A model generated the notes under the pieces. That model saw only the letters and a list, made by a program, of their open reading frames with translations, did no database searches and had not been told where the DNA came from. Source: Alkalihalophilus pseudofirmus OF4 (lineage in GTDB: Bacteria > Bacillota > Bacilli > Bacillales > Bacillaceae_D). From it: a stretch of DNA of 64,000 nt. Positions 17,219 through 26,398 of the stretch are shown one piece after another. The translations under genes were made by a program, and so were the position numbers. Position 1 is the first letter of the stretch, and each line of letters opens with the position of its first letter. The stretch spans positions 1,674,001-1,738,000 of the forward strand of contig NC_013791.2 of NCBI RefSeq assembly GCF_000005825.2, written 5' to 3'.

Positions 17219-18118
17219 ATGAATCGAAAGGCTGTTATTATGGCGTCTATTACCATTTTAATATGGGGTTCAACATTTGCGGCGATTCGTGCGAGCTTAC
17301 AGGGAGGATATGATGCGGGACATTTAGTGTTAGTGCGTTACCTCATTGCTTCAAGCTTATTTTTACTCTATGCTTTGTGGCCAAAGGTAAGCTTTAAGCT
17401 TCCCCACACACGTGACCTCCTACGTATTGTTGTACTAGGCTGGGTCGGTATCAGCCTCTATCATATCGGGGTCACTTTTGGGATGGAGACCGTTTCAGCA
17501 GGGACAGCTGGAATGTTGATTGGTGCAGCCCCTATATTTACTGCATTAATTGCTTTAATCGGATTGAAAGAAAGGCCGAATGCTGCAGGCTGGTTTGGTC
17601 TAATCGTTGGATTTACAGGGATCTTACTCATTACATTAGGTACATCAAGCGAGGGGTTTTCAATTTCTACGGGCGCATTTTTTGTATTAATGGCTGCAGT
17701 GGCGACTTCAATCTTCTTTGTATTCCAAAAGCCGCTATTAATGCGCTACAGTCCGATTGAATTAACAGCCTATTTTACTTGGGCAGGAACGATTCCCTTT
17801 TTCCTTTTTGCACCAGGGCTTGTCACTTCTCTTCAACAAGCTAGTCTTGAAGCACATCTAGCAGCTTTATTTGTAGGGATTTTTCCGGCGGGCATCGCTT
17901 ATGTAACATGGGCCATTGCGTTATCCAATGGGAATGCTGGTGCTGTAACCAGCATGATGTATGCCGAACCTGTGATTGCGGTTATTGTTGCATGGCTTTG
18001 GCTGAGTGAATGGCCAGCTGCCCTTTCTCTAATCGGGGGCGCGGTGGCATTGTCAGGTGTATTGATTGTACAGCTTTTAGGAAGCAGGCCCAGACAGACA
18101 AAACAGAAAGCTGCTTAA
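17219..18118 (+). CDS. EamA/DMT family exporter
   Basis: A 299-residue drug/metabolite transporter with ten helices in two EamA repeats (about 5-140 and 150-290), including LIWGSTFAAIR in the first helix and MMYAEPVIAVIVAWLWLSEW in the second repeat. The ATG at 17219 is preceded by AAGGGGGATAT; an open frame from 17192 lacks a site. Divergent from the MocR regulator, it is probably an exporter of an amino acid, vitamin or related metabolite sensed by that regulator. Confidence 0.85.
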   Translation: MNRKAVIMASITILIWGSTFAAIRASLQGGYDAGHLVLVRYLIASSLFLLYALWPKVSFKLPHTRDLLRIVVLGWVGISLYHIGVTFGMETVSAGTAGMLIGAAPIFTALIALIGLKERPNAAGWFGLIVGFTGILLITLGTSSEGFSISTGAFFVLMAAVATSIFFVFQKPLLMRYSPIELTAYFTWAGTIPFFLFAPGLVTSLQQASLEAHLAALFVGIFPAGIAYVTWAIALSNGNAGAVTSMMYAEPVIAVIVAWLWLSEWPAALSLIGGAVALSGVLIVQLLGSRPRQTKQKAA

Positions 18119-18128
18119 ATAAGAAAAG

Positions 18129-18150
18129 TCCGAGTAGAACTCTACTCGGA
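18129..18150. terminator. bidirectional intrinsic terminator
   Basis: A perfect 9 bp stem with a 4 nt loop lies between convergent genes. The stop codon of the minus-strand gene (18142-18144) is inside the stem. A TTTTC run follows on the minus strand and a weaker T-rich stretch on the plus strand. Confidence 0.75.
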
Positions 18151-18678
18151 TTTAGTCCTGCTTCTTTTTATTAACAAGAATAGAAGAATAGCTGAAATGA
18201 TAGTAATGAGTACAAATATCGGGATATAAAAGGGATTTCCGTTCACAGCTGCTGCCTCTTGGTTCTCTGCTGTAGCTGGTTCAAACTCTTCTCCAAGAGA
18301 GGAATCTTTATAATCAGTTTCTGAATCAACTTGAGTGACCGGACTGCATGGGCTGTTAATATAATTGTGATCGTCGACACTTAAGTAAATCAGATAGGTC
18401 TGATCCTTTTGGAATTCATAGCCCCAAGTATAGTCCACGTCCATCTCCATTTTAGAAGGAACTTGTTGCTTCCAGCTCTTAACCACTTCTACTTCAACCG
18501 GATACATATAATCATTTGGTTTTTTATTAATATTAGTAACTGTCCCGATAATAGCAAGATCAAAATAATTGATTACAGGCTCTTCAAACTCAATACAACT
18601 AAGGGCATGAGTTGAATTGGGCGATAAAACAGTTAGCATTACGATCAAGAAGGTTAGCGGAATGAGTTTTTTTATCAT
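18142..18678 (-). CDS. secreted TIMP/NTR-like protein with C-terminal membrane anchor
   Basis: A 178-residue protein with a signal peptide (about 1-26) that exposes a cysteine near the mature N-terminus (SCIEFEEPV). A small barrel-like domain with a second cysteine (NSPCSPV) follows, then an acidic linker, a C-terminal helix (about 148-170) and a basic end (KRSRTKSE). An N-terminal cysteine paired with one near the domain end recalls bacterial NTR/TIMP-like domains. The ATG at 18678 follows AGAGGGATCTA. It stands alone. Confidence 0.6.
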   Translation of the reverse strand: MIKKLIPLTFLIVMLTVLSPNSTHALSCIEFEEPVINYFDLAIIGTVTNINKKPNDYMYPVEVEVVKSWKQQVPSKMEMDVDYTWGYEFQKDQTYLIYLSVDDHNYINSPCSPVTQVDSETDYKDSSLGEEFEPATAENQEAAAVNGNPFYIPIFVLITIISAILLFLLIKRSRTKSE

Positions 18679-18721
18679 TAGATCCCTCTTCCCCATCGTT
18701 GATTAATTGGTTGATTTTGAA

Positions 18722-19087
18722 TTACTTGATTTCTTGAATCATCTCTACTCGATTACCAAATGGATCTCTAAACTCAAAGCGTTCAAAGCCAGGAATCGGC
18801 ACGGAGTCAAAAATCTCAATCTTGTTCTCTGATAAACGATCTCTCCAAAAAGAAATATCCTCTACCTGATAGGCCACATGGGCTTTCGTTGATAGTCTGT
18901 CAAAGCCTTCTTCTGTTCCTACATGTACTTGGAGGCTGCCAGCTTCAAGCCAAAAACCGCCTCTACCTTTCAGTGAATCAGGTTTCTCCACTTCTTTAAG
19001 CCCTAAAATATCGCAGTAAAAGGATTTCCCTTCTTCCTCTGCTCCTTTAGGTATCGTTATCTGAACGTGATCTACCCCTAAAATCAT
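18722..19087 (-). CDS. VOC (glyoxalase-like) family protein
   Basis: A 121-residue protein with the two beta-alpha-beta-beta-beta modules of the vicinal oxygen chelate fold. It starts ILGVDHVQITIP with the usual His and ends FEFRDPFGNRVEMIQ with the usual terminal Glu. The ATG at 19087 lies 7 bp behind GGAGG, better than the ATG two codons earlier. Members include glyoxalase I, dioxygenases and antibiotic-binding proteins. No residue pattern points to one of these, so the reaction is unknown. Confidence 0.85.
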   Translation of the reverse strand: MILGVDHVQITIPKGAEEEGKSFYCDILGLKEVEKPDSLKGRGGFWLEAGSLQVHVGTEEGFDRLSTKAHVAYQVEDISFWRDRLSENKIEIFDSVPIPGFERFEFRDPFGNRVEMIQEIK

Positions 19088-19206
19088 ATACATTCCTCCT
19101 GCTTGATTAGTAATCTTACTTTTATTATAGCAGAAAATTCCAATATTCTTAGGGTTGCTAGATAAATAGGTTTTAGGCAGCTGCTAATTGATCCAAAGCT
19201 AGCTAT

Positions 19207-19770
19207 TTAAGGAGTAATAGAGTAAATACATGTATCCGTCAGCTTGCTGCCGTCTGCGGACCTATCTTCGTTCTTTAAAATGCCTTCTAAGTTCAACCCT
19301 AGTTTCTCAGGAATCGCACGACTTTTTACATTCGTTGATTCACAGCGGATTTCTATACGGTTAAATTTCATTTGATTAATACCAATTTTTATTAACTCTT
19401 GAACGGTTTCGATCATATATCCATTGCCGCTATACTTTGTGTTTATCCAATAACCTATTTCACATTTAGGAATACGCCAATCGACGTTCTCAAAGCTTGC
19501 CACTCCAATAAATTCTTTTCTTTCTTTCGTTAAAATAAGATAACGAAAATAATCTTTTTCAATAAATTTTTGATAAGCAGTCTGCCAGGATTTCTCGGTT
19601 TCATCCTCAGTAGGTATATTCTGAACAAATGGCAGCCAAGGCTTTAATTCTTGAATAGATTCGATTATTGCTTGATGAATAATAAGGCCATCACCTTCTT
19701 TTAAAGGGGCACGTAAACATAATCTTTCCGTTTGAAATGATTTAGGTGCTTTTCTTGGTAAGGTATTCAT
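19207..19770 (-). CDS. RimJ/RimL-type GNAT acetyltransferase
   Basis: A 187-residue GNAT protein of the group that acetylates N-termini of ribosomal proteins and related targets. Evidence is FQTERLCLRAPLKEGDG at the start, the acetyl-CoA loop region IGYWINTKYSGNGYMIE (about 123-139) and RIEIRCESTNVKSRAIPEKLG near the end, which is characteristic of RimJ/RimL. It is monocistronic and starts after AGGATGAAAAACA. The substrate is not assignable. Confidence 0.85.
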   Translation of the reverse strand: MNTLPRKAPKSFQTERLCLRAPLKEGDGLIIHQAIIESIQELKPWLPFVQNIPTEDETEKSWQTAYQKFIEKDYFRYLILTKERKEFIGVASFENVDWRIPKCEIGYWINTKYSGNGYMIETVQELIKIGINQMKFNRIEIRCESTNVKSRAIPEKLGLNLEGILKNEDRSADGSKLTDTCIYSITP

Positions 19771-19883
19771 TGTTTTTCATCCTATTCTTAGTCTTTATAC
19801 AGTTGTACACTTATCTAATGAACATATAACGTCACTACATTGATTAAAGTTACAAAGTCTACCAACATTTATTCTTATAATGA

Positions 19884-19908
19884 AATAAGCCAAACCTATG
19901 ACGGTTTG
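19884..19908 (-). terminator. weak terminator of the cysteine desulfurase gene
   Basis: A 6 bp stem (19891-19896 with 19903-19908) is followed by GCTTATTT on the minus strand, 22 bp past the stop of the desulfurase gene. Confidence 0.45.
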
Positions 19909-19929
19909 ACTTCTCCCTAACTTTAGCTA

Positions 19930-21045
19930 TTAGATTTTTTTCATATGCTCTAACACATATTCGATCTCTTCTTTTGTTGTGTACTTTCCTAAGCTAAATC
20001 TTATCGCTCCCATTCCCTCTTCTTCTCTTACTCCCATTTCGCTTAACACGGGTGAAAGGGTTACTTCTCCTGCATGACAGGCAGAGCCTGTTGATGCGGC
20101 AACTTGTGACAGCTGTGCTAATACCTCTTGTCCGATACGACCGATCATATTAATATTCAGTGTGTTTGGCAGGCGGTGGTCAGGGTGGCCGTTTAATGAG
20201 ATCTTCTCTTGAAAATGTTCCTTTAATTCTCCCCAGAAATAGTCTCGCAGCTGCTTGATTTCTTCGTTTTGCTGCAAGTTTTCTTTTGCTAACCTGCACG
20301 CTTCCCCTAAAGCTGCTGCAAAAATGACATTTTCCGTACCAGCGCGCAACCCTCGTTCATGCCCGGCACCATGCATAAAATTGCTCAGTTTAACTCCCTC
20401 ACGTATGTATAGCGCTCCAATTCCTTTAGGGGCATAAAGTTTATGTCCTGCGAAGGTTAAGAGATCTACATGTAAGTCATCTACGTCGATCTCAACTTTT
20501 CCAAGAGATTGTGACGCGTCAGTATGAAATAGAATTCCTCGTTCTTTAGCCAGCTTTCCTATTTCTTTGATCGGTTGAATGGTTCCAACCTCGTTATTTG
20601 AGTGCATAACCGAAATGAGAATGGTATCCTCTGTTATTGCGTGTTCAATTTCATCAGGATCTACACGGCCATACTCATCGACTCCAACCTGGGTGATTTT
20701 TGCCCCATTCTGTGATAAGTAGCGGCAAGGCTCTATAACAGCAGGATGTTCAATGCTTGTTGTAATAATATGGTTACCTTGATCTTTGTAATGATCATAA
20801 ACTCCTTTTAACGCATGGTTGTTAGATTCTGTGCCTCCGCTTGTGAATATGAGCTCTTCAGGGTTCGCACCGATTAGGTCTGCCATTTGTGTTCTCGAGT
20901 GTTCAACTGCTCGCTTTGCATTTCTGCTAAACCCATGCAATGCGGATGGGTTTCCGAAATCATTTTCTAATAAGGGCAGCATGACCTGGCGTACTTCAGG
21001 TGCAATCGGCGTACTTGCATTGTAATCTAAATAGACTTGCCTCAT
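19930..21045 (-). CDS. cysteine desulfurase (NifS/IscS family)
   Basis: A 371-residue PLP enzyme that takes sulfur from cysteine as a persulfide for Fe-S clusters, thiolated tRNA or cofactors. The PLP lysine is in FAGHKLYAPKG (Lys202). The catalytic cysteine is in STGSACHAGE (Cys323), on a loop of the short type seen in NifS/IscS rather than SufS. The start MRQVYLDYNASTPI is canonical. It follows the EamA exporter gene by 22 bp on the same strand. No scaffold or thiI gene is adjacent, so the sulfur acceptor is unknown. Confidence 0.9.
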   Translation of the reverse strand: MRQVYLDYNASTPIAPEVRQVMLPLLENDFGNPSALHGFSRNAKRAVEHSRTQMADLIGANPEELIFTSGGTESNNHALKGVYDHYKDQGNHIITTSIEHPAVIEPCRYLSQNGAKITQVGVDEYGRVDPDEIEHAITEDTILISVMHSNNEVGTIQPIKEIGKLAKERGILFHTDASQSLGKVEIDVDDLHVDLLTFAGHKLYAPKGIGALYIREGVKLSNFMHGAGHERGLRAGTENVIFAAALGEACRLAKENLQQNEEIKQLRDYFWGELKEHFQEKISLNGHPDHRLPNTLNINMIGRIGQEVLAQLSQVAASTGSACHAGEVTLSPVLSEMGVREEEGMGAIRFSLGKYTTKEEIEYVLEHMKKI

Positions 21046-21067
21046 GATCTAACATCCTTTCAACGTA

Positions 21068-22027
21068 TTATCGACTCATGCTTTTATGAAGGCTGCTCGC
21101 TTTTCTTAACCGTTTATACAAGTAGTCTGGATTAGATGCTAAGATGACTCCGGTTAAAATCGCAGCTCCGCCGATCACCTGATTCAGTGTTAATGTTTCT
21201 GCGCCGATTATAACCGCAATAATGGCTGTAAACAAAACAATCAGGTGCAGAAAATTTGATGATTTAGCCGGACCGACTTGAATAATTCCCTCGTTCCAAC
21301 ACACAAACGACACAATGCTTGGAAAAATAGCGAGATAAACAACACCTAAGATCACCTCTAGCGGCAGTTCTGCAATGGCTGCCGGTGCGTAGGTTCGTTC
21401 AAATAAGAAAAAAGGAAAGAGCCCGATTATACCGATGTACATTGTAACGAGAAATGTCGGGCGCTTCGGCAGCCCGACGCTGAATTTTTTCATGACAACC
21501 GAATAAATTGACCAGCAAAAAACACCGACTAACACGATAAGGTCTCCCGGGTTAAAGGTCAAGCTGAGCAAGCGCTCAAAACTACCTTGTGAGATCACAA
21601 TGATCACCCCAACAAGTGAGACCATCACTCCGGCAAATTGAACCGCTGAAAAACGTTCTTTTAGAAAGAATACAGATAAAATAACGATTAATAACGGTGA
21701 CAGCGAATTAACGAGTGATGCATTGATGGAGGTGGTGTATTGAATGGCTATGTAAATTAATGAATTAAAGCCAGCGACTCCTGTGAACGCCATTAACGTA
21801 AGTACTTTCCAATTTGCTAAAAGCACTGTCTTATGTTGTCTGAGCTCTTTATAAACGAATGGCAAAAAGAATAGACTTGCTAATGTCCATCTTATTAAAG
21901 ATAGCTGCAGCGGGGGTACGTATTCTACGATTAAACGGCTGAAAACAAAATTAGTCCCCCAGAAAAATGTTGCTAATACTAATAAGAAATAAGGATATCG
22001 CTGAATAGTTGAAAGGATCGTACTCAC
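21068..22027 (-). CDS. EamA/DMT family exporter
   Basis: A 319-residue ten-helix transporter with two EamA repeats, including FFWGTNFVFSRL in helix 1, INASLVNSLSPLLIVILS in the first repeat and FPSIVSFVCWNEGI in the second. The start is a GTG with AGGGGGCTTTAAG ahead. It heads a likely operon with the cysteine desulfurase 22 bp downstream. This link might mean export of cysteine or a related metabolite, as some DMT carriers do, but that is only suggested by position. Confidence 0.85.
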   Translation of the reverse strand: MSTILSTIQRYPYFLLVLATFFWGTNFVFSRLIVEYVPPLQLSLIRWTLASLFFLPFVYKELRQHKTVLLANWKVLTLMAFTGVAGFNSLIYIAIQYTTSINASLVNSLSPLLIVILSVFFLKERFSAVQFAGVMVSLVGVIIVISQGSFERLLSLTFNPGDLIVLVGVFCWSIYSVVMKKFSVGLPKRPTFLVTMYIGIIGLFPFFLFERTYAPAAIAELPLEVILGVVYLAIFPSIVSFVCWNEGIIQVGPAKSSNFLHLIVLFTAIIAVIIGAETLTLNQVIGGAAILTGVILASNPDYLYKRLRKASSLHKSMSR

Positions 22028-22255
22028 CTTAAAGCCCCCTCTAGCACATTAACTGATAAAAGTATTTTAATAAGGATAACATATTTCGGGTATCTAGTGT
22101 TTGAATATTCTAACGGATTCAAAAAAAGAGGCTAAGATATCATTAGAGTGTTTGACTCAGGATAGGACCGAAATACGAATCTAGCGGATAAGATATAGAG
22201 AGCCTCCCTCTTCTCTCCTCCATCAGACTATAATTTAAGTGAGAATTTAACAAAT

Positions 22256-22295
22256 AAAAAGAGATGAACGTCAATCTTATTGTTCATCTCTTTTT
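22256..22295 (-). terminator. intrinsic terminator of the RsbR-like gene
   Basis: A 14 bp inverted repeat (22256-22269 with 22282-22295) including A and T runs forms a strong hairpin 7 bp beyond the stop. Confidence 0.85.
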
Positions 22296-22301
22296 ATTCA
22301 T

Positions 22302-23129
22302 TTATTTATTAATAAGTCTTGATAATGCTTGTGATAAAGACGAAAAAGACTTCACTTCATTAAATCGAATGCCTAGTTGAACGGCTGTTTGGGCAATTTC
22401 TGGACGCATGCCTGACAAGCTTGTCTCTGTACCGATCAATTCAAGGCCGCTGATGACATGGAAGATTTGATTGGCTACCATTGTATCAATAATTGGTACA
22501 CCAGACAGATCAATGACAAGATGTTCCACTTGTAAGTCATTACATTGCTTCAGTGTTTTATCGAATATGATTTTGGCTCGGTATGTATCAATATCCCCAA
22601 CTAATGGCAGAATAGCAATTTGGTCTTTAATCAGAATTACAGGTGAGCTAAGCTCTGTAATCATTTCTTGCTGTGACTGTAGTAGGCGTCCTTGCTCTTG
22701 TAAATGACGCTTACTGAATTCTTGAATAATCGATTTAAACGCATTGCGGATCACTTGATTCCACTCATTCACTTCCGCGTGAGAGGGCTTGTTATCTAGA
22801 TACTCGACATAATCTTGAATTAAGTCATGGTATATAATCTTTACATTTAAAAATCCGCCAATGATTTGGTCTAATGGTGTATTAAGGTGAGATTGGTCTT
22901 TCGCAATTTCATCTAACCAATCATTAAATTTCGCATGTGTACTCGTGGTATTTCCATTAAATAATTCACAAAAATTAACATGGAATTGATGATTTTGTTC
23001 TTTTAATTGATTAATCTCACTCTCATTTTTCAAACTGTATACGCCTTCTAATGAATGATCTAGATTTGCATACCATTTTTCCGTTAAATCCCAAGTTCTC
23101 TCTTTAAAAAATTCATACATGCTAAGCAT
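22302..23129 (-). CDS. RsbR-like STAS protein (stressosome type)
   Basis: A 275-residue protein with an N-terminal helical domain (about 1-150) like the non-heme globin fold of RsbR paralogues and a C-terminal STAS domain (about 160-272). The STAS core reads PLVGDIDTYRA, then LVIDLSGVPIIDTMVANQIF. RsbT phosphorylates threonine or serine residues in this region in RsbR: here the alignable site VPIIDT keeps a threonine. It stands alone. A role in the sigma-B stress pathway is likely by homology. Confidence 0.85.
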   Translation of the reverse strand: MLSMYEFFKERTWDLTEKWYANLDHSLEGVYSLKNESEINQLKEQNHQFHVNFCELFNGNTTSTHAKFNDWLDEIAKDQSHLNTPLDQIIGGFLNVKIIYHDLIQDYVEYLDNKPSHAEVNEWNQVIRNAFKSIIQEFSKRHLQEQGRLLQSQQEMITELSSPVILIKDQIAILPLVGDIDTYRAKIIFDKTLKQCNDLQVEHLVIDLSGVPIIDTMVANQIFHVISGLELIGTETSLSGMRPEIAQTAVQLGIRFNEVKSFSSLSQALSRLINK

Positions 23130-23295
23130 TCCTATTACCCCTTTTTTTTATCATTAATTCTATTTTGCTATGAAGGTTTAAAATAAGCAAGCTTTTATCT
23201 ATTACCTGTTTATTAACATGTGTAAACTTAAAAACAAATGGTGTTAATGTATAGTAGTATGAACAAATATAGGTTTTAGTAGAAAAGGAGAACAA

Positions 23296-23667
23296 ATGAT
23301 AAGAATAGTAAGTTTTGGGTGTAGCTTAATCCCAGCTGCCTTTTTGTTTCATTTTTATGAGTATAGCCAGCACCTTAGGCAAGAGGATGCCAACTTCTTG
23401 TTTATAGCTTCATTACTGTTTGTAGCAATTGCAGGTATTCTATCAACTAAAATAGACGTGAGGTTCTTACTAGCAGCTAATCTAGTTCACTTAGTTATCT
23501 CAGTTGTACTAGCGATGTCCTTCTTACCAGCTGAAACGAGCTGGTTTAACCCAGTTGGCAGGGATATTGCAGTCGCATTGACTGCAATACTATTTATAGT
23601 GGGAATATGGATCATACGGTATGTAAGTTTGAGTCTTCAATCTTCGAGAAAGAAAACCAACGCTTAA
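23296..23667 (+). CDS. four-helix membrane protein, unknown
   Basis: A 123-residue protein with about four helices and a basic C-terminal end (LQSSRKKTNA). AAAAGGAGAACAA precedes the ATG. It converges with cadA and shares a terminator with it. The family is not recognised. Confidence 0.6.
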   Translation: MIRIVSFGCSLIPAAFLFHFYEYSQHLRQEDANFLFIASLLFVAIAGILSTKIDVRFLLAANLVHLVISVVLAMSFLPAETSWFNPVGRDIAVALTAILFIVGIWIIRYVSLSLQSSRKKTNA

Positions 23668-23690
23668 AGCAGATGCTTAGGCGTTGGTTT
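23654..23690. terminator. bidirectional terminator
   Basis: A 10 bp perfect stem (23654-23663 with 23681-23690) lies between convergent genes. T-rich sequence follows on both strands. It includes the last codons of the plus-strand gene. Confidence 0.75.
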
Positions 23691-23694
23691 TGAT

Positions 23695-25833
23695 TTATTC
23701 GTTATCATTCATTTTCATTAGGCGTAAGCTGTTTAGTGTAACTAATAGCGTCGCTCCCATATCTGCAAAAATAGCCATCCACAATGTCAGCCAGCCGGGT
23801 ATGATTAAAAGTAGAGCAAATGCCTTAATAGCAAGAGAAAAAGTAATGTTTTGCTTAATAATCGTGAGTGCCTTGCGGCTTAATAGAATCGTATAAGGAA
23901 GTTTGCTAAGGTCATCTGACATAAGAGCGATATCGGCTGTTTCAAGGGCAGTATCCGTTCCGGCACCGCCCATCGCTACTCCGACAGTAGAAGCAGCAAG
24001 GGCCGGTGCATCATTAACCCCGTCACCAACCATTGCAACACGCTGGTGCTTATCGTTAAGCCCTTTTATATAGGTTAACTTATCTTCTGGCAGGAGATCT
24101 GCTTCAATGTTCTTAACACCTACCTGCTTGCCGATTGCCTCTGCTGTTCTTCTATTATCGCCCGTCAGCATCATTGTATCGATACCTATTTGATTAAGCT
24201 TTTGAATGACCTCTTTAGATGATTCTCTTACTTCGTCTGCCACAGCTATTAAGGAGAGAATCTCGTTTTTTGTCCCTACGACCATCACTGTTTTACCTTC
24301 GTTTTGCAGCTGGATAATGAGGTCGTGTATAGTTGATTCGATTTCTTTATGAAGATCCTGAAATAAGGCAGGGCTTCCTACGTAATACTGTACACCATCT
24401 ACTTGAGCTTTAAGTCCTTTACCTGTAAGGGATTGGAATTCTTCAACCTGCACCGAGTGAAAGTCTAACCCGGAATCCTCTGCTTTACGCATAATAGCTG
24501 AAGCAAGCGGGTGCTGGGAGCCTTTTTCTATTGCTGCGGTAATTTTTAACGTCTCTGCTTCTTCACCTTTTAATGTAACGATCTCTGTGACATTTGGTAC
24601 ACCTTTAGTTAATGTCCCGGTTTTATCAAAAGCAATCGCACGTAATGCACCTGCTTCTTCTAAATAAACACCGCCTTTGATTAATACTCCGCTACGGGCA
24701 GCATTCCCAATCGCTGTAACGACTGCAATCGGGGTGGAGACAACAAGGGCACAAGGACATCCGACGACCAATGTGGCAAGACCAAGGTAAATCCATTCGC
24801 TCCACTCTCCACCGAGCATCATTGGTGGAATGACAATGATAAGTGCCGCGAGTATAATGATTGCCGGAGTATAGTATTTGGCAAATTTATCAACAAATGC
24901 TTGAGATGGTGCTTTTTCCGCTTGAGCTTCTTCTACTAAATGAATAATTTTAGCGATCGTCGTGTCTTCTACCCGCTTCGTCACTCTCACTTCAAGCAGA
25001 CCTTCTTCATTTAATGTCCCAGCAAACACTTCATCATCCACCGATCGCATCACCGGAACACTCTCTCCCGTAATGGCTGCTTGGTTTATGGTAGATATGC
25101 CTTTTACGACAACTCCGTCCATCGCAAGTTTCTGGCCAGGCTTAACAATCATAATGTCACCGATCTCGATTTCATCTACATTGACCAACATTTCTTGCTC
25201 CCTGCGGCGAATGAGTGCTTCATTAGGTGCAATATCCATGAGTGAGGCAATGGATTGTCTTGCTTTATCCATTGAATATCGCTCAAGCGCCTCGCTAATG
25301 GCAAATAAAATGACAACAACAGCGCCTTCAATCCACTCTCCGATGAAGGCTGCGCCAATGATGGCAATTGTCATCAATGTGCTCATATCAAACTTCAATC
25401 GAATTAAGTTATTCAGGCCTTTAATAAACAATGTATATCCGCCAATTAAGATAGAGAGGATAATCAACATCAAAGGCAGTGAGCTTCCTTCTTCGACTAT
25501 ATAATTAGAAAGAAAACTCATCAGTAATAAAGCAATGGCAATATACACTTTAATCGTCGTTTTCTGCTTCCAAAACGGTATGTGAGGAGCGGCTTTTTCG
25601 TGTTCATTTCTAAGCTGGAGGTTTTCAAACGCTCCTGCTTTCTCAAGTTCTTTCATACTGACTGCTCCTGTAACCGTGATCTTTGAGGCTCCGAAGTTCA
25701 CTTGTGCATCAGACACACCATCCAGATGCTTCACATTTTCTTCGAACGTTTTGGCACACCCTGCACAAGAAAATCCTTGAACACGATAGGTCTTACTTTC
25801 TTCCTCTGAGATTCTGGCTCGTGCTTCAGTCAT
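23695..25833 (-). CDS. cadA: cadmium/zinc/lead-exporting P-type ATPase
   Basis: A 712-residue P1B ATPase. An N-terminal metal-binding domain (about 14-75) carries FSCAGCAKT. The translocation helix has [13 protein letters not shown], the phosphorylation site is DKTGTLTKG, the nucleotide-binding HP motif is in [10 protein letters not shown] and the hinge is [18 protein letters not shown] together with a CadC-type regulator directly upstream fits export of cadmium, zinc and lead rather than copper. Its ATG overlaps the end of the regulator gene by 8 bp, so the two are coupled. Confidence 0.93.
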   Translation of the reverse strand: MTEARARISEEESKTYRVQGFSCAGCAKTFEENVKHLDGVSDAQVNFGASKITVTGAVSMKELEKAGAFENLQLRNEHEKAAPHIPFWKQKTTIKVYIAIALLLMSFLSNYIVEEGSSLPLMLIILSILIGGYTLFIKGLNNLIRLKFDMSTLMTIAIIGAAFIGEWIEGAVVVILFAISEALERYSMDKARQSIASLMDIAPNEALIRRREQEMLVNVDEIEIGDIMIVKPGQKLAMDGVVVKGISTINQAAITGESVPVMRSVDDEVFAGTLNEEGLLEVRVTKRVEDTTIAKIIHLVEEAQAEKAPSQAFVDKFAKYYTPAIIILAALIIVIPPMMLGGEWSEWIYLGLATLVVGCPCALVVSTPIAVVTAIGNAARSGVLIKGGVYLEEAGALRAIAFDKTGTLTKGVPNVTEIVTLKGEEAETLKITAAIEKGSQHPLASAIMRKAEDSGLDFHSVQVEEFQSLTGKGLKAQVDGVQYYVGSPALFQDLHKEIESTIHDLIIQLQNEGKTVMVVGTKNEILSLIAVADEVRESSKEVIQKLNQIGIDTMMLTGDNRRTAEAIGKQVGVKNIEADLLPEDKLTYIKGLNDKHQRVAMVGDGVNDAPALAASTVGVAMGGAGTDTALETADIALMSDDLSKLPYTILLSRKALTIIKQNITFSLAIKAFALLLIIPGWLTLWMAIFADMGATLLVTLNSLRLMKMNDNE

Positions 25834-26209
25834 GTGCCTTCCCTTCTTTCTTATGTTCTAAAGCAATTAATAGTAACTGTTTAATGTGATGGTCATCTAG
25901 TGAGTAAAAAGCAAGCTTCCCTTCTTTACGGTACTTTACAACGCCTTGCTTATGGAGAGTCCGCAAATGATGAGAGGCTGTTGCTACGGAGGAACCAATA
26001 ATGTTGGCTATGTCGCATACGCATAACTCCTCTTCTTCACACAAAGAGTATGTGATCTTTGCCCGGTTCACGTCAACTATCGCCTTAAAAAGCTGCGCGA
26101 CCCCGCCTAGCTCTTCCTTTTCTAATCCCTTTTTTAGACGTGTTACCTTTTCTGCATCATAGCTATATATCTCGCATGAATCGTTACTGCTCGCATTCAT
26201 TCCTCCCAT
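25826..26209 (-). CDS. cadC: ArsR/SmtB metal-responsive repressor (CadC)
   Basis: A winged-helix repressor of about 125 residues with all CadC hallmarks: an N-terminal cysteine in [10 protein letters not shown], the [12 protein letters not shown] metal motif on the recognition-side helix, [17 protein letters not shown] as the DNA-reading helix and [14 protein letters not shown] at the dimer interface. Metal binding releases it from the cad promoter. The first ATG (26209) has no ribosome binding site; the ATG three codons later follows GGGAGGA very closely, so the exact start is unsure. It is cotranscribed with cadA. Confidence 0.9.
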   Translation of the reverse strand: MGGMNASSNDSCEIYSYDAEKVTRLKKGLEKEELGGVAQLFKAIVDVNRAKITYSLCEEEELCVCDIANIIGSSVATASHHLRTLHKQGVVKYRKEGKLAFYSLDDHHIKQLLLIALEHKKEGKAHD

Positions 26210-26281
26210 TCAATCAAATGTTTGTTTGAATATAGTATAGCAGGAAGAGGTTTGTTTAATCAAATGAATATTTGAATGAAA
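26209..26281 (-). promoter_or_regulatory. cadCA promoter with two CadC-type operators
   Basis: The promoter has a -35 TTGATT (26258-26263) and a -10 TATACT (26234-26239) on the minus strand, spaced 18 bp. Two CadC-like imperfect palindromes flank it. TCAAAT-GAAT-ATTTGA (26260-26275) covers the -35. TCAAATG-TTTGTTTGAATATA (about 26214-26234) begins at the -10 and runs over the transcription start. Both resemble the known CadC box of plasmid pI258. Confidence 0.7.
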
Positions 26282-26299
26282 TATTTCTTTTTACTCTTG

Positions 26300-26345
26300 T
26301 TGACATATACACCTCTATAGGATTATAGTTATATATATAACTATA
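26300..26345 (+). promoter_or_regulatory. promoter and palindromic operator of the gntR-ABC operon
   Basis: A -35 TTGACA (26300-26305) and a -10 TATAGT (26324-26329) are 18 bp apart. A perfect 22 bp palindrome (26324-26345), made of TATAGTTATAT and its reverse complement, starts at the -10. YtrA-type GntR regulators bind such palindromes in their own promoter, so autoregulation is likely. Confidence 0.65.
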
Positions 26346-26398
26346 TAACCTTATCGTCCTTACTTGGTTATTGAGGTAAAACAAGGTGGTGATGGCTG

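Noticed and set aside
22040-22255. Possible gene between the EamA exporter and the RsbR-like terminator
   Set aside because: No open frame with a start and ribosome binding site was found on either strand.
24962-25504. 180-codon plus-strand frame opposite cadA
   Set aside because: It is antisense to a well supported gene, with low-complexity Ser/Ile content typical of shadow frames.
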